From the NCBI GenBank assembly GCA_910585095.1, contig CAJUBU010000002.1, positions 161,379-225,378 on the forward strand: a stretch of DNA of 64,000 bases, written 5' to 3'. Under the pieces are notes generated by a model. The model did not search any database and was not told the origin of the DNA. It was given only the letters and a program-made list of their open reading frames with translations. The translations under genes and the position numbers were made by a program. The DNA comes from an uncultured Lachnospira sp. (GTDB lineage Bacteria > Bacillota > Clostridia > Lachnospirales > Lachnospiraceae). This document shows positions 54,856 through 63,725 of the stretch, piece after piece (within the stretch, counting starts at the first letter, position 1; every line of letters starts with the position of its first letter).

Positions 54856-55959
54856 CTAGTGTAGTGTCTTTTTGCGAGCCTTATCTAATTCACCTGTCAA
54901 CGAATGAAACAGTCTGCGCATCATAACCTTTGTATCTCTATCCAATGATTGATATATTCTAAAAGCGGAACTTGCTGAATTAAAGCGATCTGCCGATATT
55001 TCAGATAACGTCGTTGCACCACTTGCTGTTATAAGAGAAAACAATACATTGACAAATTTGTCTCGTTCCTCCATGTCAATTTTGTTCATCCATTTTTTTA
55101 ATACCTCATTTAACACTCTACTGGACTTACTTAAACCTTCTGCATACTCAAATTGGTTCCCTTCCACCTGCCACGACATTCCATCATGCTGCATAATACC
55201 TGATTGACTGCTCTTTACTACAATAAAGTCTTCATCATGTTCAAAAAGCATCCCAACAACGGAATATTGGGGAACAATCAATTTAATAACAGAACGTATC
55301 TCCTGATATCGCCTATCTTTTATAAATGCTTCATCAAAACCTGGTCCATCATTATTATAAACATTTATGATTCGCTTTTTAAATTTAGCTTTACATCGCA
55401 CTGCACCATATACCGCCAAATTTCCCCCTTTGGAATGTCCTCCAATTCGCATCTTCTTTTTTGTCTGTGCAGCAACTTCATCAATATAAGAAACAGCTTG
55501 TATCTGTGCTGGTATTGGATGCTGATAACTCATATTAAAATCTTCTTTCCAGCCTACAATTGTATCATCTGTCCCCATAAATCCTATATATATCGTACCA
55601 TCTCCAAGTTCTGCCGTAAATGCTACAAATTGTGTCTGTTTTTTATCATCATTTATCCATGAATAATTTTTTAATACAATATTTCCAAATCGAGCACACT
55701 TAGCGACAGTCCTCATAAAAAAGGGAGCATACCATATAAATGTCTTAACTTTTTTTAATTCTTCTTCATTATAAACTCTAAAAAATTTATCACATACTTT
55801 AGATAAGGTCAATCCATTTCCCATTTCCATGTCTGGAACAATGCCCTCAAAATCTACATATGCTATTTGTGATAAAATCAAACTATCAACATCATTAAAT
55901 GGGTCTTGCTGAAATGACAAATCCCCTCTCCATTTAATATAGTCTTCAATATTTGCCAT
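54856..55959 (-). CDS. DUF2974 alpha/beta-hydrolase (lipase-like)
   Basis: About 367 aa. The nucleophile elbow GGHSKGGNLAVYGAV (about residue 165) with Ser in a GxSxG setting, preceded by FMGTDDTIVGWKEDFNMSY, identifies the DUF2974 (Mbeg1-like) family. No signal peptide; intracellular. The C-terminal ~90 residues are helical. ATG at 55959 (MANIEDYIKW) chosen, with AGGGG upstream; an in-frame start at 56034 is less likely. Substrate unknown. Confidence 0.82.
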   Translation of the reverse strand: MANIEDYIKWRGDLSFQQDPFNDVDSLILSQIAYVDFEGIVPDMEMGNGLTLSKVCDKFFRVYNEEELKKVKTFIWYAPFFMRTVAKCARFGNIVLKNYSWINDDKKQTQFVAFTAELGDGTIYIGFMGTDDTIVGWKEDFNMSYQHPIPAQIQAVSYIDEVAAQTKKKMRIGGHSKGGNLAVYGAVRCKAKFKKRIINVYNNDGPGFDEAFIKDRRYQEIRSVIKLIVPQYSVVGMLFEHDEDFIVVKSSQSGIMQHDGMSWQVEGNQFEYAEGLSKSSRVLNEVLKKWMNKIDMEERDKFVNVLFSLITASGATTLSEISADRFNSASSAFRIYQSLDRDTKVMMRRLFHSLTGELDKARKKTLH

Positions 55960-56045
55960 AAAAATACCCCTGCCTTTTCCTAAAATGCAGTATACAAAAA
56001 AGACAGTTGTCTTCTTTATAAAAACCACTGTCAATCCTTTGTAAA

Positions 56046-56624
56046 TTAAAAATGCTCTAATTCTCCATCAACTTCAACATCATAATTTTCCAAGACATTT
56101 CCCTCTTTATCATAAAATGTATATCTTTTAGGTTTAATATCAAAATTTTTATCCAATGGATTATATGGTGTCTCTCCATATTCTGCTTGTCCTAAAATCT
56201 TAGAAGAATGAAAGAATGTGCCTTTATCTTCATAATAATCAACATATATTTCCGTTGTTCCTCGAAGTGTAGCCACCATCTTAATGCCATTGCGTTCTAC
56301 ATCTTCTTGCTGCGGAAATGCTATAAAACTTGACAAAGCTGCCATAGCTAATGTTACAAGCACAATAACACAAACAAATCCAATACCAATGCCATATGTT
56401 ATTTTTTTATCTCTTGATGTTGTTGTCATCTTCTTTAACATATACAAAACGGTCCATGTAGCAAATAACAAGAATAAAAAAATAATACTCCAATATACAA
56501 TACATGATGGTATACTCTTTAAAAACATATCATTCATTTCAAACACTTTCGTTGTAATTTGAAAAATAATTGCTATTGCAACAGGAATAAGTCCCCAAAA
56601 TTTTTTAATCGTCTCTAACATCAT
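56046..56624 (-). CDS. Hypothetical membrane protein, 192 aa
   Basis: Three predicted membrane helices (about 11-27, 40-61, 78-101) followed by an extracytoplasmic or cytoplasmic beta-rich domain of ~90 residues (TLRGTTEIYVDYYEDKGTFF). No family recognised. TGAGGA upstream of the ATG. Ends 12 bases beyond the 5' frame of the DUF2974 gene (real start 55959), so they may be cotranscribed. Confidence 0.6.
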   Translation of the reverse strand: MMLETIKKFWGLIPVAIAIIFQITTKVFEMNDMFLKSIPSCIVYWSIIFLFLLFATWTVLYMLKKMTTTSRDKKITYGIGIGFVCVIVLVTLAMAALSSFIAFPQQEDVERNGIKMVATLRGTTEIYVDYYEDKGTFFHSSKILGQAEYGETPYNPLDKNFDIKPKRYTFYDKEGNVLENYDVEVDGELEHF

Positions 56625-56744
56625 TTTTCCTCATTTCTATATATCTTCTATTTGTGAACTGCTCCATATAAAAATTACTCCCAATTCGCTTTTGTGTTCC
56701 CATTGATACAATCCATATTTTATATGTATATTTATTCAAATTCA

Positions 56745-57215
56745 TCACGTCTTATTCTGTGCAAATTCTGCTTGTTTTTGCAGTAATAAATGATAAATTT
56801 CATCAAAATAATCCATTTTAATTCGCCACTTTGAATTTGAAAAATGTGTAATCCTGTTATCTATTTGTTGAAGCTCTCTTAATGCAACATATGAAATATT
56901 ATGAATTGTCATAGTTAAAAACTGAAAATATCCGTTATATTGAATCGTTTTACCATTTACCACATCTGTACATATATCTAACTCAACGTTCTTCAAGATT
57001 CCATAACCGATTATTGATGCATCGTATTGGAATAAAACTAATACATAACCATCTTTATCTTTAATATCTATTCCACGTTCTCTATAATAATATCTTCCAT
57101 CTCTTTGTATCAATTTAACAGATAAGAACTTCCTTACTTCTTCCTCTGTCTTAAATTCTTCCTTCTTATCCATTGGTAGTATTCTAATTTCTCTTATGTT
57201 ATATGGATTAGCCAT
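56745..57215 (-). CDS. Hypothetical protein, 156 aa
   Basis: Soluble protein with YVLVLFQYDASIIGYGILKN, which resembles the strands of EVE/PUA-like folds, but the match is weak. The gene begins MANPYNIREIRIL with a GGGGGATA ribosome-binding region. No known family assigned. Single gene between the membrane-protein gene and the tRNA pair. Confidence 0.6.
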   Translation of the reverse strand: MANPYNIREIRILPMDKKEEFKTEEEVRKFLSVKLIQRDGRYYYRERGIDIKDKDGYVLVLFQYDASIIGYGILKNVELDICTDVVNGKTIQYNGYFQFLTMTIHNISYVALRELQQIDNRITHFSNSKWRIKMDYFDEIYHLLLQKQAEFAQNKT

Positions 57216-57463
57216 ATTATATCCCCCTAAACTATGTATTTATAATTATTGATTTGTACAATATGCTTATCCATTAGATTTCATCAAGAACATGAAATCA
57301 AATTGGAACAAAAATTAAATCTTCCTGTTTCAATCTTTTACAAGATATTTATTCCTGTCCGATAACTTATATTCAAACAAAGACAGAAACAATCTATATC
57401 CAAAGGCAGTTTTGCTATCTTCAATACATTTATACCCCAATTAAACAATATTATTTTTTATAA
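57216..57463. other. Non-coding stretch upstream of 56745-57215
   Basis: No reading frame, repeat or clear promoter recognised. It separates the tRNA terminator (57464-57493) from the gene at 57215. Confidence 0.6.
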
Positions 57464-57493
57464 GGAAAAAAAAGAGTTGCACGCAACTCTTTG
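57464..57493 (-). terminator. Terminator after the tRNA pair
   Basis: AAAGAGTTGC and its complement GCAACTCTTT, with a two-base centre, followed by eight T on minus. Confidence 0.85.
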
Positions 57494-57540
57494 CAAATGT
57501 ATTATTTTACAACTTTTATTTATCCCTAATATACAAAGAA

Positions 57541-57612
<72 letters not shown>

Positions 57613-57671
57613 AAAATAATGTCTATACTTAAGACAATCCTATTCTTTTTCATATGATATATCATACAAAG

Positions 57672-57743
<72 letters not shown>

Positions 57744-57769
57744 TTACTTTTCAATTAAATGCAAGAACT

Positions 57770-57798
57770 ATATTATCTTAAACTCCATTAATTGTCAA
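57770..57798 (-). promoter_or_regulatory. Sigma-A promoter of the tRNA pair
   Basis: TTGACA (57793-57798), 17-base spacer, TAATAT (57770-57775) on minus, about 25 bases before the first tRNA. Confidence 0.75.
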
Positions 57799-57847
57799 GT
57801 ATTTTTTATATTTTTATTTTTATTTTTTAAATAATATTTTTATTTTT

Positions 57848-58171
57848 TTAATTTAACCTATCAAGTATTTTCTCATATATAGTTATCCATTCGGATAATC
57901 CATTCTTCTTAAAAAGCAAAACAACGGAATGAATTTGATTAAACAATTCTTCTCTTGTAATATTTTTTCTATAATTTTCATTTTCATAAAAATCATTTTC
58001 AAGCCATTTATACCACTCATATGGATTATTGTTAAAGTCTATTCCCCATTCATATACTTCTAAAGGTCCAAAAGACACTTTTTTTATTATAACAATATCT
58101 CCATCTTCGCTAGGAATTAAATCTGGTTTTGTATAACACCACTGTTCAATGAAAACGGAATTATTTTTCAT
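57848..58171 (-). CDS. Hypothetical acidic protein, 107 aa
   Basis: Acidic, Trp/Tyr-rich small protein with IEQWCYTKPDLIPSEDG, YEWGIDFNNNPYEWYKWLE. ATG at 58171 with AAGGAG. The composition is like small immunity-type proteins, but no family is claimed. Low-GC like the orphans at 23-25 kb. Confidence 0.5.
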   Translation of the reverse strand: MKNNSVFIEQWCYTKPDLIPSEDGDIVIIKKVSFGPLEVYEWGIDFNNNPYEWYKWLENDFYENENYRKNITREELFNQIHSVVLLFKKNGLSEWITIYEKILDRLN

Positions 58172-58246
58172 TGTATTCACTCCTTTGCATCAACCAAGCA
58201 ACGAAAAGAATTGCAAATGCCTTGCAACAGTAAACTTATAAACATT

Positions 58247-59788
58247 TTATAGTAACTCTTTTTTTACAATTCTAAGCGCAATATTTTTCCTTCCTTTCAA
58301 CTCAATAAAAGGTGTTGCCTTGCTTTGATAATAATATCTATCACTGGTATCTACTACATATTCAACTGGCAGCCGCTTAATTGTCATATTCCATGTGTCA
58401 ATAATATCAACCACAAATTTTGTACCCATATCAATTACTGGCTTTTTAAATGCAGGCAATTTAAATGTCCACCGATTCATTGGTATATCTGAAAAATAAA
58501 ATAAATAATATTGTCCATGTACACCTACTCCATTTAAAATCCACCATAAATCTAAGGGTTCTAATCCCTCTGTATGGCTTTCTTCTACTATTTTTTTTAA
58601 AAATAGAATCCGTTTCCAAGCCTCACCTTTTAACTGACCGCCTTTTGCCCACCATATAATGTCATCATCACTTGAATAGGTTTCTCCATGCGACATATAC
58701 GTTCCAGAACAAATGGCTTTCCAATATTTATCAACAATCTCTTTGGCAGACATACAGCCCCATCGCTGCATTAAATCCCCCTCATAACCAACCTCGTCAA
58801 ATATAACGGCTCTATGATAGATATCACGATGCATTCGATACATGCCAAACCCTGTAGACACTTCTCCTTTACTGCTATTTGTGCCTATCTGTATACTCGC
58901 ATGCGTTATATTAGGATGCCAATTATCAAAAAAACGTTCTGCATTATGTATGGATAACAAATGTTTATAGATATCTTTCTTTGAGACATACTCAATATAA
59001 GTATTCCAATCCTCTAAGGTCTTTGATTTAATATAATCATATTCATTTGCCATAGACCACCACACATTATGAAATGCGGATAATCTGGCAATAATATAGC
59101 TTAAATATCGTAAATCCGCCTCCTTGCCCATGCTGTCAAATCCCCAATGCCCTTTGTCATATGGATGAAATAGGATTAAATCCACCTCTATCCCCATGTT
59201 CCCCAATTGAATAATATGGTTTTCTAAGGCTTGAAAAAATGGCGGATTAAATCGTTTAAAATCCCACTGATTTGGCGCCTGTCCCTGATATGGATACATT
59301 GGCGGCTCCTCATTATTATTGGCATAGAATTTTGGAAATACACACATTCTAATCTTGTTAAAGCCTGTATTTTTCAATGTTTCTATGGTCTGCTTCTGAA
59401 TCGCTGTCGGCTGATGTATCCACGCATAACATGTTGTTCCAAAAGGATAATAGATGGTTCCATCTTCATAACAAAAATGATATGTATTTTTTATACGAAC
59501 CATACCATGATTGTTTAAATCATTGTCTATACATTCTATCTGTCCTGTAATATTATCCAATTCTTTCTGGTTTGAATGCGTACAATATGTCCATACGCCT
59601 GTCTTGTCTGGCATAAATCGTACTTTGTAAATGCCATCCCCATCATAAAACCCATCAACACACAATGTTTTATTATCCTCACTGTCTTGATATGTAAACT
59701 GAGCAGTCAACTCTACGGATACAAAAGGATTTCCTTCCTTTATTCCATGCAATAATAACTCAAATACTTCCCATTTTTGAACAGTCAT
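58247..59788 (-). CDS. Glycoside hydrolase-like protein (DUF5060 + DUF4038/apiosidase-like)
   Basis: 513 aa, no signal peptide, so probably acts in the cytoplasm on imported oligosaccharides. An N-terminal DUF5060 beta domain (about 1-95: WEVFELLLHG, VDGFYDGDGIYKVRFMPDKTGVWTY) is followed by a TIM-barrel with YPFGTTCYAWIHQP, NKIRMCVFPKFY and WWSMANEYDYIKSK (catalytic Glu likely in ANEYD), then HISIQIGTNSSKG-type barrel strands and RAVIFDEVGYEGD with a second Glu. A C-terminal beta domain ends the chain. GGGGGATA upstream of the ATG. Specificity unknown; plant-cell-wall side chains are typical for the family. Confidence 0.8.
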   Translation of the reverse strand: MTVQKWEVFELLLHGIKEGNPFVSVELTAQFTYQDSEDNKTLCVDGFYDGDGIYKVRFMPDKTGVWTYCTHSNQKELDNITGQIECIDNDLNNHGMVRIKNTYHFCYEDGTIYYPFGTTCYAWIHQPTAIQKQTIETLKNTGFNKIRMCVFPKFYANNNEEPPMYPYQGQAPNQWDFKRFNPPFFQALENHIIQLGNMGIEVDLILFHPYDKGHWGFDSMGKEADLRYLSYIIARLSAFHNVWWSMANEYDYIKSKTLEDWNTYIEYVSKKDIYKHLLSIHNAERFFDNWHPNITHASIQIGTNSSKGEVSTGFGMYRMHRDIYHRAVIFDEVGYEGDLMQRWGCMSAKEIVDKYWKAICSGTYMSHGETYSSDDDIIWWAKGGQLKGEAWKRILFLKKIVEESHTEGLEPLDLWWILNGVGVHGQYYLFYFSDIPMNRWTFKLPAFKKPVIDMGTKFVVDIIDTWNMTIKRLPVEYVVDTSDRYYYQSKATPFIELKGRKNIALRIVKKELL

Positions 59789-59812
59789 TATTTTTATATC
59801 CCCCTATATTTT

Positions 59813-60301
59813 TTACTTTACTACAATTTCATAATGTATCCGTTGCCCTGCATACTCGGAACAGAATGTTTCCTCACTTTTTTTTACAAACTGAAATCCT
59901 GCACTTTCATAGGTGTGCTGAGCAGGAACACAAATCTCATTTGTCCAGACAACTATCTTTTTTGCTCCTTGTGCAATGATGCGTGAAACCGCTTCTTTCA
60001 TCTGTCGTTTTCCATAACCATTCCCCTTAAATTTTGTCAAAATACAGTTATGTCCAACTTCTGTTGATTCTGGCAAATTTGTTGGATTCCATGAAACAAA
60101 ACCAATAGGCTCTCCGTTCAAGACTGTCATAAATCCGCTAAACTCAGCAATATGAGCATTATCATAAAAAAAGTCATCAAATTCTTGCCATTGTTTATGC
60201 CAGTCACGCTCAAATTTTGGCTCGAAAGAATAACCATCTCTTAAAAGAGCTGCAAGTGTTCCACGAGGAAACGCTGTTATTTTTTTAAATTCAATATCCA
60301 T
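59813..60301 (-). CDS. GNAT-family N-acetyltransferase
   Basis: About 162 aa. Acetyl-CoA binding segment VGHNCILTKFKGNGYGKRQM (the QxxGxG/A loop appears as KGNGYGKRQ) and YESAGFQFVKKSEETF at the C-terminal strand. Acceptor unknown. ATG at 60301 with GGAG close upstream; an in-frame start at 60325 is possible. Single gene, divergent from the fluoride-controlled gene. Confidence 0.85.
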   Translation of the reverse strand: MDIEFKKITAFPRGTLAALLRDGYSFEPKFERDWHKQWQEFDDFFYDNAHIAEFSGFMTVLNGEPIGFVSWNPTNLPESTEVGHNCILTKFKGNGYGKRQMKEAVSRIIAQGAKKIVVWTNEICVPAQHTYESAGFQFVKKSEETFCSEYAGQRIHYEIVVK

Positions 60302-60404
60302 TTTTTCTCCATCTGTTCTTGTCATATACTACTGTCAAACAACACATATCTGTGTAACAATATATTTATTATACCATTCATTACTATATTTTCAATAAAA
60401 ATCA

Positions 60405-60433
60405 TTGAAAATATAGTTTACTTATGTTATACT
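60405..60433 (+). promoter_or_regulatory. Sigma-A promoter of the fluoride-switch gene
   Basis: TTGAAA (60405-60410), 17-base spacer, TATACT (60428-60433), ten bases before the aptamer. Confidence 0.8.
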
Positions 60434-60445
60434 TTCCATATAAAA

Positions 60446-60505
60446 ATGGGAATGAAGTACTCCCTTGGGTAACCTAAACCGCATGAAATGCTGATGACTT
60501 CTGCA
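60446..60505 (+). ncRNA. Fluoride riboswitch (crcB motif)
   Basis: Matches the known aptamer: GGGAATGAAGTACTCCC, AAACCGCATGAAATGC, TGATGACTTCTGC. P1 pairs GAAGT (60454-60458) with ACTTC (60497-60501); P2 is GGGA/TCCC and P3 GCA/TGC. A small extra stem TTGGGTAACCTAA lies between P2 and the pseudoknot strand, which is not in the shortest examples. Confidence 0.92.
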
Positions 60506-60534
60506 AAAACTATGCAGAAATTATCAGCTTTTTT
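60490..60534 (+). terminator. Expression-platform terminator of the fluoride riboswitch
   Basis: GCTGATGACTTCTGCA pairs with TGCAGAAATTATCAGC, followed by TTTTTT. It shares bases 60490-60505 with the aptamer 3' side (P1/P3), so aptamer and terminator exclude each other; fluoride binding should allow read-through. Confidence 0.92.
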
Positions 60535-60564
60535 AATTTCTGCGATATTAGGAGGAAAAAATAG

Positions 60565-61749
60565 ATGTTAATGAGTATTGCTTTTATTTTACTATTTGGT
60601 TTGATTTTAGGAAGTATTTTCAACAAAATAAAACTGCCAAGTTTATTGGGTATGATTATTGTTGGTATTGTTTTAAGTCCATATGCTCTAAATTTAATTG
60701 ATGAATCCATTTTAAATATTTCAGCCGATTTAAGACAAATTGCATTGGTAATTATTTTAACCAGAGCAGGGCTATCCCTAAATTTATCCAACTTAAAAAA
60801 AGCAGGACGACCTGCAGTTCTTATGTGTTTTGTCCCTGCCTGTGCTGAAATATTAGGAACAATTTTTTTAGCTCCTATCCTATTAAAAATAACATATTTA
60901 GAAGCTGCCATTGCAGGAAGCGTGATAGCTGCTGTATCGCCTGCGGTTATCGTTCCAAGAATGATTAGCCTAATAGAAAAAGGCTATGGAACCAATAAAA
61001 GTATTCCTGAATTAATATTAGCTGGCGCTTCTGTAGATGACGTCTTTGTAATTGTTCTTTTTACTGCGTTTACTTCACTAGCTTCAACTGGAAATATATC
61101 TGCAATGAGTTTTCTGCAAATACCTATTTCCATTATTTTAGGAGTTCTAACTGGTATGTTGTTAGGAATAATACTGGTAAAATTCTTCCAACATTTTCAT
61201 ATGAGAGATTCTGTAAAGTTGCTGATTATTTTAAGTTTTTCCTTCTTGCTTATTGAATTGCAGAATCGACTAGAAGGCATTATATCTATTTCTGGACTTT
61301 TGGCTATTATGAGTTTAGGAATTGTTATAAAACAAAAATATGAAATTTTAGCGACGAGACTATCTGAAAAATATAACAAGCTCTGGATTGCCGCTGAAAT
61401 ATTTTTATTTGTGCTTGTTGGGGCAACTGTCGATTTGCGATACGCTCTATCAGCTGGAATATCTGCCATATTGCTGGTGCTTGGCACCCTGCTATTTAGA
61501 ATGTTTGGAGTTGCTTTATCCTTAATAAAAACAAACTTCAATCGAAATGAACGATTATTTTGTATGCTTGCATATATGCCGAAGGCTACTGTACAAGCCG
61601 CAATAGGTGGTATTCCTCTCTCAATGGGATTAGCCTGCGGTCAAATCGTTTTAACAGTCGCCGTATTATCTATTCTTATCACTGCACCGCTTGGAGCTAT
61701 ATGCGTTGATAATTTATATATAAAATTATTGCATACCGAAAAAAGATGA
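60565..61749 (+). CDS. CPA-family cation:proton (possibly fluoride-linked) antiporter
   Basis: 394 aa, about 12 helices. Family features: LRQIALVIILTRAGLSL in helix 4 region, SVIAAVSPAVIVPRMISL, and ILAGASVDDVFVIVLFTAF with the ion-binding Asp pair (VDD). The fluoride riboswitch upstream and a strong AGGAGG ribosome-binding site point to expression under fluoride; antiporters of this superfamily are known riboswitch targets. Whether it carries Na+/H+ or F- itself cannot be read. Followed by two terminator-like structures. Confidence 0.88.
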   Translation: MLMSIAFILLFGLILGSIFNKIKLPSLLGMIIVGIVLSPYALNLIDESILNISADLRQIALVIILTRAGLSLNLSNLKKAGRPAVLMCFVPACAEILGTIFLAPILLKITYLEAAIAGSVIAAVSPAVIVPRMISLIEKGYGTNKSIPELILAGASVDDVFVIVLFTAFTSLASTGNISAMSFLQIPISIILGVLTGMLLGIILVKFFQHFHMRDSVKLLIILSFSFLLIELQNRLEGIISISGLLAIMSLGIVIKQKYEILATRLSEKYNKLWIAAEIFLFVLVGATVDLRYALSAGISAILLVLGTLLFRMFGVALSLIKTNFNRNERLFCMLAYMPKATVQAAIGGIPLSMGLACGQIVLTVAVLSILITAPLGAICVDNLYIKLLHTEKR

Positions 61750-61759
61750 TGTGACGTAC

Positions 61760-61788
61760 TCTCCATCTTAGAGATGGGGAACTTTTTT
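61760..61788 (+). terminator. Terminator after the antiporter gene
   Basis: TCTCCATCT/AGATGGGGA stem (one G-T) followed by CTTTTTTG. Confidence 0.85.
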
Positions 61789-61805
61789 GATGAGGTTAAA
61801 AAAGG

Positions 61806-61901
61806 AGGCTGTCGCAACAAGTATTTGATATACAAGATATGATACTAATATATAGCTACATTTTCAATATCTTGTATATATTTTTCTTAGTGCGACAGCC
61901 T
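61806..61901. repeat. Long inverted repeat E (CTGTCGCA family)
   Basis: AGGCTGTCGCAACAAG and the complement CTTAGTGCGACAGCCT close the element; TATACAAGATAT/ATATCTTGTATA extends the stem. It lies between convergent genes. Its right arm holds the last codons and stop of the gene at 61887. Confidence 0.75.
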
Positions 61902-62942
61902 TATTTTTATTGGTTCAACCACATTTTTTTTATCATCTACAGTCACATACAGTTTTCCATCCTCCCACTTGTCAAAATCAATATCATCATAACATTCATA
62001 CTCTGGGTCTATCATTTCATGTATACTTTTTAAAATAGGATTAAAATTCATCGGATTGGAAAAATCACCTACCATTACATCAGACGTCCCACCCCAATAA
62101 CAGCCTTCATAAGCTATCAAATTTGTTTTCTCATCATAATGAATTGATATAATAATAAAAGACTCACCATAAATTTGCTGATAACTGTGCTGATAGCCTT
62201 CTGGCATATAATAAAATATCTCTTTACTTTCCATATCATATACATTCAATCCATATAAATCTGTCTTAAAAAGAAAATAGTTTTTTCCATTTTGATGCTT
62301 AATAATTGCCGAGACATGCCCCATATCATATATTGAATCATATTCAAACAAGATTGTCCCTTTATGTAAAAAGCGACATCTTTGAATAAATGTATTTGTA
62401 TATAAAACACTATTTTTTGCTCTTTGACATTCACCATAAGAATCCCATTGAACAATATAACCATTTTCCAAATCGTTGCTGTCTGTTTTCAAAAAATACT
62501 CATCTTTGCCATATGCCTGTTGATTTTTTGTAAATAAAGCTTGATATTGTGGATTAGAATACACATTTTTATAAGACATTCCCCTATATTTAAGAACATC
62601 ATAACGCATATCTTTACACCAAAACTGCATGATTTGCTGACATTCAAATGTTTGTATCCCTTCATCCCTGCAATCTATCGTTAAACAAATATCAAATCCC
62701 AAATGAGTCTCGCTCACTTTAAATTCCACAACTTTTGCATCGTAATATTTTTTTTCTTCTTTATCTACAATATTACTATCTTTTATATCATGAAAATACA
62801 AATTATAATAATATTCTTTGTCATCACTTGAGTCTTTTATTTTATTATATTTCCCCTTTAAACAAAAGTTATTGCAATACCAGTACGATTCTTCTATTAT
62901 TGAGCCAAGAACAGGATATTGATTCAAATCTTCTTGTTTCAT
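61887..62942 (-). CDS. Hypothetical protein, 351 aa
   Basis: Soluble, acidic, beta-rich protein with many Tyr/Asp (YHDEKTNLIAYEGCYWGG, VLKYRGMSYKNV). The repeating strands (IIKHQNGKNYFLFKTDLYG, ESFIIISIHYDE) may form a propeller, but no family is claimed. The stop TAA is at 61887-61889, inside inverted repeat E, so the last residues (IRLSH) come from the repeat arm. Single gene before SIMPL. Confidence 0.6.
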   Translation of the reverse strand: MKQEDLNQYPVLGSIIEESYWYCNNFCLKGKYNKIKDSSDDKEYYYNLYFHDIKDSNIVDKEEKKYYDAKVVEFKVSETHLGFDICLTIDCRDEGIQTFECQQIMQFWCKDMRYDVLKYRGMSYKNVYSNPQYQALFTKNQQAYGKDEYFLKTDSNDLENGYIVQWDSYGECQRAKNSVLYTNTFIQRCRFLHKGTILFEYDSIYDMGHVSAIIKHQNGKNYFLFKTDLYGLNVYDMESKEIFYYMPEGYQHSYQQIYGESFIIISIHYDEKTNLIAYEGCYWGGTSDVMVGDFSNPMNFNPILKSIHEMIDPEYECYDDIDFDKWEDGKLYVTVDDKKNVVEPIKIRLSH

Positions 62943-63059
62943 TTTATAACCTTCGTTTCTTTATTACTTTTTACAATATGTAAAAGCAGGCAAGTCAACT
63001 TCTCTTAAAGTATGTGAAACTTCTCTGATAAGGTTTAATTGTATCAATAAGCCTCATTT

Positions 63060-63725
63060 TCACTCAATTCTCCATATAACAGTCACTTTATCGGATATAT
63101 TGATATCATCTGGTTCTATGGAAAGATTATACGCCGCTGTTTCTGCATCAGGTTCACATGCTACCCCTCTTAAAAAGCCATTCATAGGTCTTGAAACAAT
63201 ATCTATACTTCCCCATGAGTAATCAATCTTTACTACTTCTTGTAAATGTACGCCAATAGCTTCTGTCAAAATCTGTGCTTTTGTCTTTGAATCCATGACA
63301 GCTTTACTAAGTAATTGATTTTTTACTGTCTCTTGGTCCTTGACTGTATAATGAATATTAAATTCTGGGTTTACATGACAGTGTGCTAATTCATATACAA
63401 CCTGTCCGAGTCTCTTATTATCAATTGGAAATTCTATCTTCATATTGTGATTATATTTATATCCTACAAATCTTTTATTCCATTGATTATCATTTTCTTT
63501 ATAGTTTTCATAATACGTATCTGCACCAAAAGATACTGTCTTTAAATCACCTTCTTCAAAACCCAGACCTTGAAAACATTTTTTCAACTGTTCTACAGCG
63601 GCTGTTGACTGATTCAAAGCCTTTTCATAAGTATTCTCTATTCCTTTTATATAGAGCAAAAGTCGAATGGTATCTGGTTTTACCAGCAATTCACTTTTCC
63701 CTGTAACTTGAATTGTTTTATCCAC
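63060..63725 (-). CDS. SIMPL (DUF541) domain protein, 221 aa
   Basis: Starts DKTIQVTGKSELLVKPDTIR with the SIMPL pattern and has YEKALNQSTAAVEQLKKCF and the C-terminal SDKVTVIWRIE. Without signal peptide. GTG start at 63725 with AAGGAG upstream; it overlaps the stop of the S41 protease gene by 8 bases (63718-63725), so the two are coupled. Role unknown; the Lachnospiraceae form is often cytoplasmic. Confidence 0.8.
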   Translation of the reverse strand: MDKTIQVTGKSELLVKPDTIRLLLYIKGIENTYEKALNQSTAAVEQLKKCFQGLGFEEGDLKTVSFGADTYYENYKENDNQWNKRFVGYKYNHNMKIEFPIDNKRLGQVVYELAHCHVNPEFNIHYTVKDQETVKNQLLSKAVMDSKTKAQILTEAIGVHLQEVVKIDYSWGSIDIVSRPMNGFLRGVACEPDAETAAYNLSIEPDDINISDKVTVIWRIE

